From an uncultured Kangiella sp. (lineage in GTDB: Bacteria; Pseudomonadota; Gammaproteobacteria; Enterobacterales; DSM-103792), in contig CAMLKQ010000012.1 of assembly GCA_946480585.1 (NCBI GenBank), positions 1 through 17,920 of the forward strand: 17,920 nt of DNA. Reading direction: 5' to 3'. The position numbers and the translations under genes are program-made. Shown piece by piece: positions 16,351 to 17,920 of the stretch; the stretch's first letter is position 1, and every line of letters begins with the position of its first letter. The notes beneath the pieces were generated by a model. The model was not told the DNA's origin. It did not search any database and was given only the letters and a program-made list of their open reading frames with translations.

Positions 16351-16941
16351 TCAGGTTTCCATCAACGGCGCGACCCGGCGATCCACCGCGTCGCGTGCCC
16401 GGAATATGCGAGACCGCACCGTGCCGATGGGACATTCCATGACCTCGGCAATTTCTTCATAGCTCAAGCCGTCAATCTCGCGCAACAGCAGCGCCGTGCG
16501 CAGCTCTTCCGGCAATTCGGCGATGGCGGCATCGATCTCGCGCTTGAGTTCTGCCGTCAGCAGCAATCGTTCGGGGCTGGCGTTGTCGGTTTGACCGGCC
16601 AGATCGGCCAGTTGTTCCGGCTCCAGGCCATCGACGCTGGCGGTCTGTGGCCGGCGCGATTGCGAAGCCAGATGATTTTTGGCGGAGTTGATCGCGATGC
16701 GATAGAGCCAGGTGTAAAACTGGCTGTCGCCGCGGAAATTGGGCAGCGCGCGATAGGCTTTGATAAAGGCCTCTTGCGCAACGTCGGCAATTTCCGAGCG
16801 GTTGCGGATGTAGCGGCTGATCAGCGCCATGATGCGTTGCTGGTATTTGCGCACCAGCAAATCGAACGCGCGCTTGTCGCCGCGCTGCACCCGCGCGACC
16901 AGTTCCGCGTCGGTTTCAGGCCCGGTTTTGTAGTCGCCCAT
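16351..16941 (-). CDS. rpoE: RNA polymerase sigma factor RpoE (AlgU-type)
   Basis: This is the extracytoplasmic-function sigma factor that directs transcription of envelope-stress genes. The protein is 196 residues, similar to E. coli sigma-E (191). Region 2 contains DLLVRKYQQRIMALISRYI, DVAQEAFIKAYRALPNFRGDSQFYTWLYRIAINSAKNHL. Region 4 contains LPEELRTALLLREIDGLSYEEIAEVMECPIGTVRSRIFRARDAV, a near match to the family helix-turn-helix. The ATG at 16941 has only a weak ribosome site. A near-consensus sigma-E promoter starts about 75 bases upstream, which implies autoregulation. It is the first gene of the minus-strand cluster, divergent from nadB as in E. coli and Pseudomonas. Confidence 0.98.
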   Translation of the reverse strand: MGDYKTGPETDAELVARVQRGDKRAFDLLVRKYQQRIMALISRYIRNRSEIADVAQEAFIKAYRALPNFRGDSQFYTWLYRIAINSAKNHLASQSRRPQTASVDGLEPEQLADLAGQTDNASPERLLLTAELKREIDAAIAELPEELRTALLLREIDGLSYEEIAEVMECPIGTVRSRIFRARDAVDRRVAPLMET

Positions 16942-16993
16942 ACTGGCTTACGTGATTTCCCAAACGGCCAAAACGGGCCATAAATTGGTGGAG

Positions 16994-17020
16994 TGAGACT
17001 GGGCGTCGGGACGCAAGTTC
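16994..17020 (-). promoter_or_regulatory. sigma-E autoregulated promoter of the rpoE operon
   Basis: On the minus strand GAACTT (17020-17015) and TCTCA (16998-16994) are separated by exactly 16 bases. The -35 element is identical to the sigma-E/AlgU consensus and the -10 differs from TCTGA at one position. Transcription would start near 16988, giving a leader of about 47 bases to the rpoE ATG. rpoE operons are known to be transcribed from such a promoter in E. coli and Pseudomonas. A separate housekeeping promoter is likely, but none was recognised confidently. Confidence 0.82.
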
Positions 17021-17196
17021 CGGCCAGATCAAAACTTTGCCGGATTCCGCCCCACCGGTCGCCAGCCAGCGCGTAAAATGCCGGCCCGACAGGCCCCAGT
17101 CGGAAAAGACTATTCTGGGCCAGTCATCGCAGCGGCGCCAGCCTCGTATAAGCGGCCGTTCTGCCGGCCTCGGCCGGTTCTTGTTGGGGATGTTTC

Positions 17197-17920
17197 ATGA
17201 CGGCGCGTCAACACGCATTCGATGTTCTGGTGATCGGCTCGGGTGCAGCCGGGCTGTCGACCGCGCTACGACTCGCCCACCGCGGCAAAATCGCCGTCCT
17301 GGCCAAGGCCGCGGTGACCGAAGGCTCGACCTTTTATGCCCAGGGCGGCATCGCTGCCGTGCTCGATGACAAGGACAGCGTCGAGTCGCACGTGCAGGAC
17401 ACGCTGGTGGCCGGCGCCGGCCTCTGCGTCGAGGCGACCGTGCGCCACACCGTCGAGCGCAGCCGCGCCGCCATCGAATGGCTGGTGGAGCAAGGCGTCA
17501 GCTTCTCGACCGAGCCCGGCCTCGACGGCCAGCCGCAATGGCACCTGACCCGCGAAGGCGGTCATTCACACCGGCGCATCGTGCACTCGGCCGATGCCAC
17601 CGGCCGGGCGGTGGAGACCTCGCTGGTCGATGCGGTCAAAAATCAGCCCAACATCCATTTGCTCGAACGCTACATCGCCATCGATCTGCTGACCACCCAC
17701 AAGCTCGGTCTGCCCGGCAAACGCTGCGTCGGCGCTTATGTGCTGAATCTGGCGAGCGGTGAAGTGGAAACCATTTCGGCGCGTTTTGTCGTGCTCGCGA
17801 CCGGCGGCGCCAGCAAGGTTTATCTGTACACCTCGAATCCGGATGTTTCGTCCGGCGACGGCATTGCCATGGCCTGGCGCGCCGGCTGCCGGGTCGCCAA
17901 TCTGGAATTCAACCAGTTTC
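17197..17920 (+). CDS. nadB: L-aspartate oxidase NadB (partial, N-terminal part)
   Basis: NadB is a flavoenzyme that oxidises L-aspartate to iminoaspartate, the first step of de novo NAD synthesis. The gene runs off the right edge after about 241 codons. The FAD-binding Rossmann motif [10 protein letters not shown] begins at residue 14. Further NadB/succinate-dehydrogenase-type blocks are [44 protein letters not shown] and [18 protein letters not shown]. The ATG at 17197 is preceded by GGGGA at six bases. No other in-frame start nearby fits better. It is divergent from rpoE, the arrangement seen in E. coli and Pseudomonas. The C-terminal helical domain is outside the window. Confidence 0.96.
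   Translation, partial: MTARQHAFDVLVIGSGAAGLSTALRLAHRGKIAVLAKAAVTEGSTFYAQGGIAAVLDDKDSVESHVQDTLVAGAGLCVEATVRHTVERSRAAIEWLVEQGVSFSTEPGLDGQPQWHLTREGGHSHRRIVHSADATGRAVETSLVDAVKNQPNIHLLERYIAIDLLTTHKLGLPGKRCVGAYVLNLASGEVETISARFVVLATGGASKVYLYTSNPDVSSGDGIAMAWRAGCRVANLEFNQF

Noticed and set aside
17040..17196. Promoter-like boxes (TAAAAT, TATAAG) and a CCGGCC/GGCCGG repeat upstream of nadB
   Set aside because: Neither box has a matching -35 at acceptable spacing and the repeat has no T run or known NadR-type operator, so nothing could be assigned with confidence.

Overview
The window is a chromosomal segment from a gammaproteobacterium with fairly GC-rich DNA (base composition judged by eye, not counted). 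The evidence is the gene order nadB <-> rpoE-rseA-rseB-rseC-mucD-lepA-lepB-(DUF4845)-rnc-era-recO-pdxJ-acpS. This merges the arrangements known from E. coli (rpoE-rseABC; lepA-lepB-rnc-era-recO-pdxJ-acpS) and Pseudomonas (algU-mucABCD). A FabA/FabB pair and a FadR-like operator also fit. I cannot name the genus from sequence alone.

Layout. (1) 1-1012, minus strand: fabA and the first part of fabB, translationally coupled (TGATG), for unsaturated fatty acid synthesis. (2) 1013-1202: divergent control region with a perfect TGGTCTGACCA palindrome resembling a FadR site. (3) 1203-5717, plus strand: a cytosolic M20 metallopeptidase, then a large secreted M36 (fungalysin-type) metalloprotease with a PA insert, two PKD-like domains and a C-terminal GlyGly-CTERM tail. 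(4) 5722-5750: a bidirectional terminator separating this unit from the convergent minus-strand cluster. (5) 5788-16941, minus strand: thirteen consecutive genes read from rpoE down to acpS. They form an envelope-stress block (sigma-E, anti-sigma RseA, RseB, RseC, MucD protease), then a housekeeping block (LepA, signal peptidase I, a DUF4845 protein, RNase III, Era, RecO, PdxJ, AcpS). A strong hairpin between mucD and lepA may partly separate the blocks. (6) 16942-17196: divergent region with a near-consensus sigma-E promoter for rpoE. (7) 17197-17920, plus strand: 5' part of nadB.

How the genes fit together. Sigma-E appears to autoregulate its own operon, which encodes its inhibitors and a periplasmic quality-control protease. 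Signal peptidase I and LepA act in protein export and translation. RNase III, Era and RecO act in RNA processing, ribosome assembly and recombination. AcpS activates the acyl carrier protein that FabA and FabB use at the other end of the window.

No intergenic stretch exceeds about 255 bases. I saw no tRNA, rRNA, IS element, CRISPR array or prophage gene. This is essentially a conserved housekeeping region and I found no convincing undescribed system. The points most worth a second look are the regulatory sites at 1140-1179 and 16994-17020, the sorting-tagged M36 protease, and the mucD/lepA hairpin.
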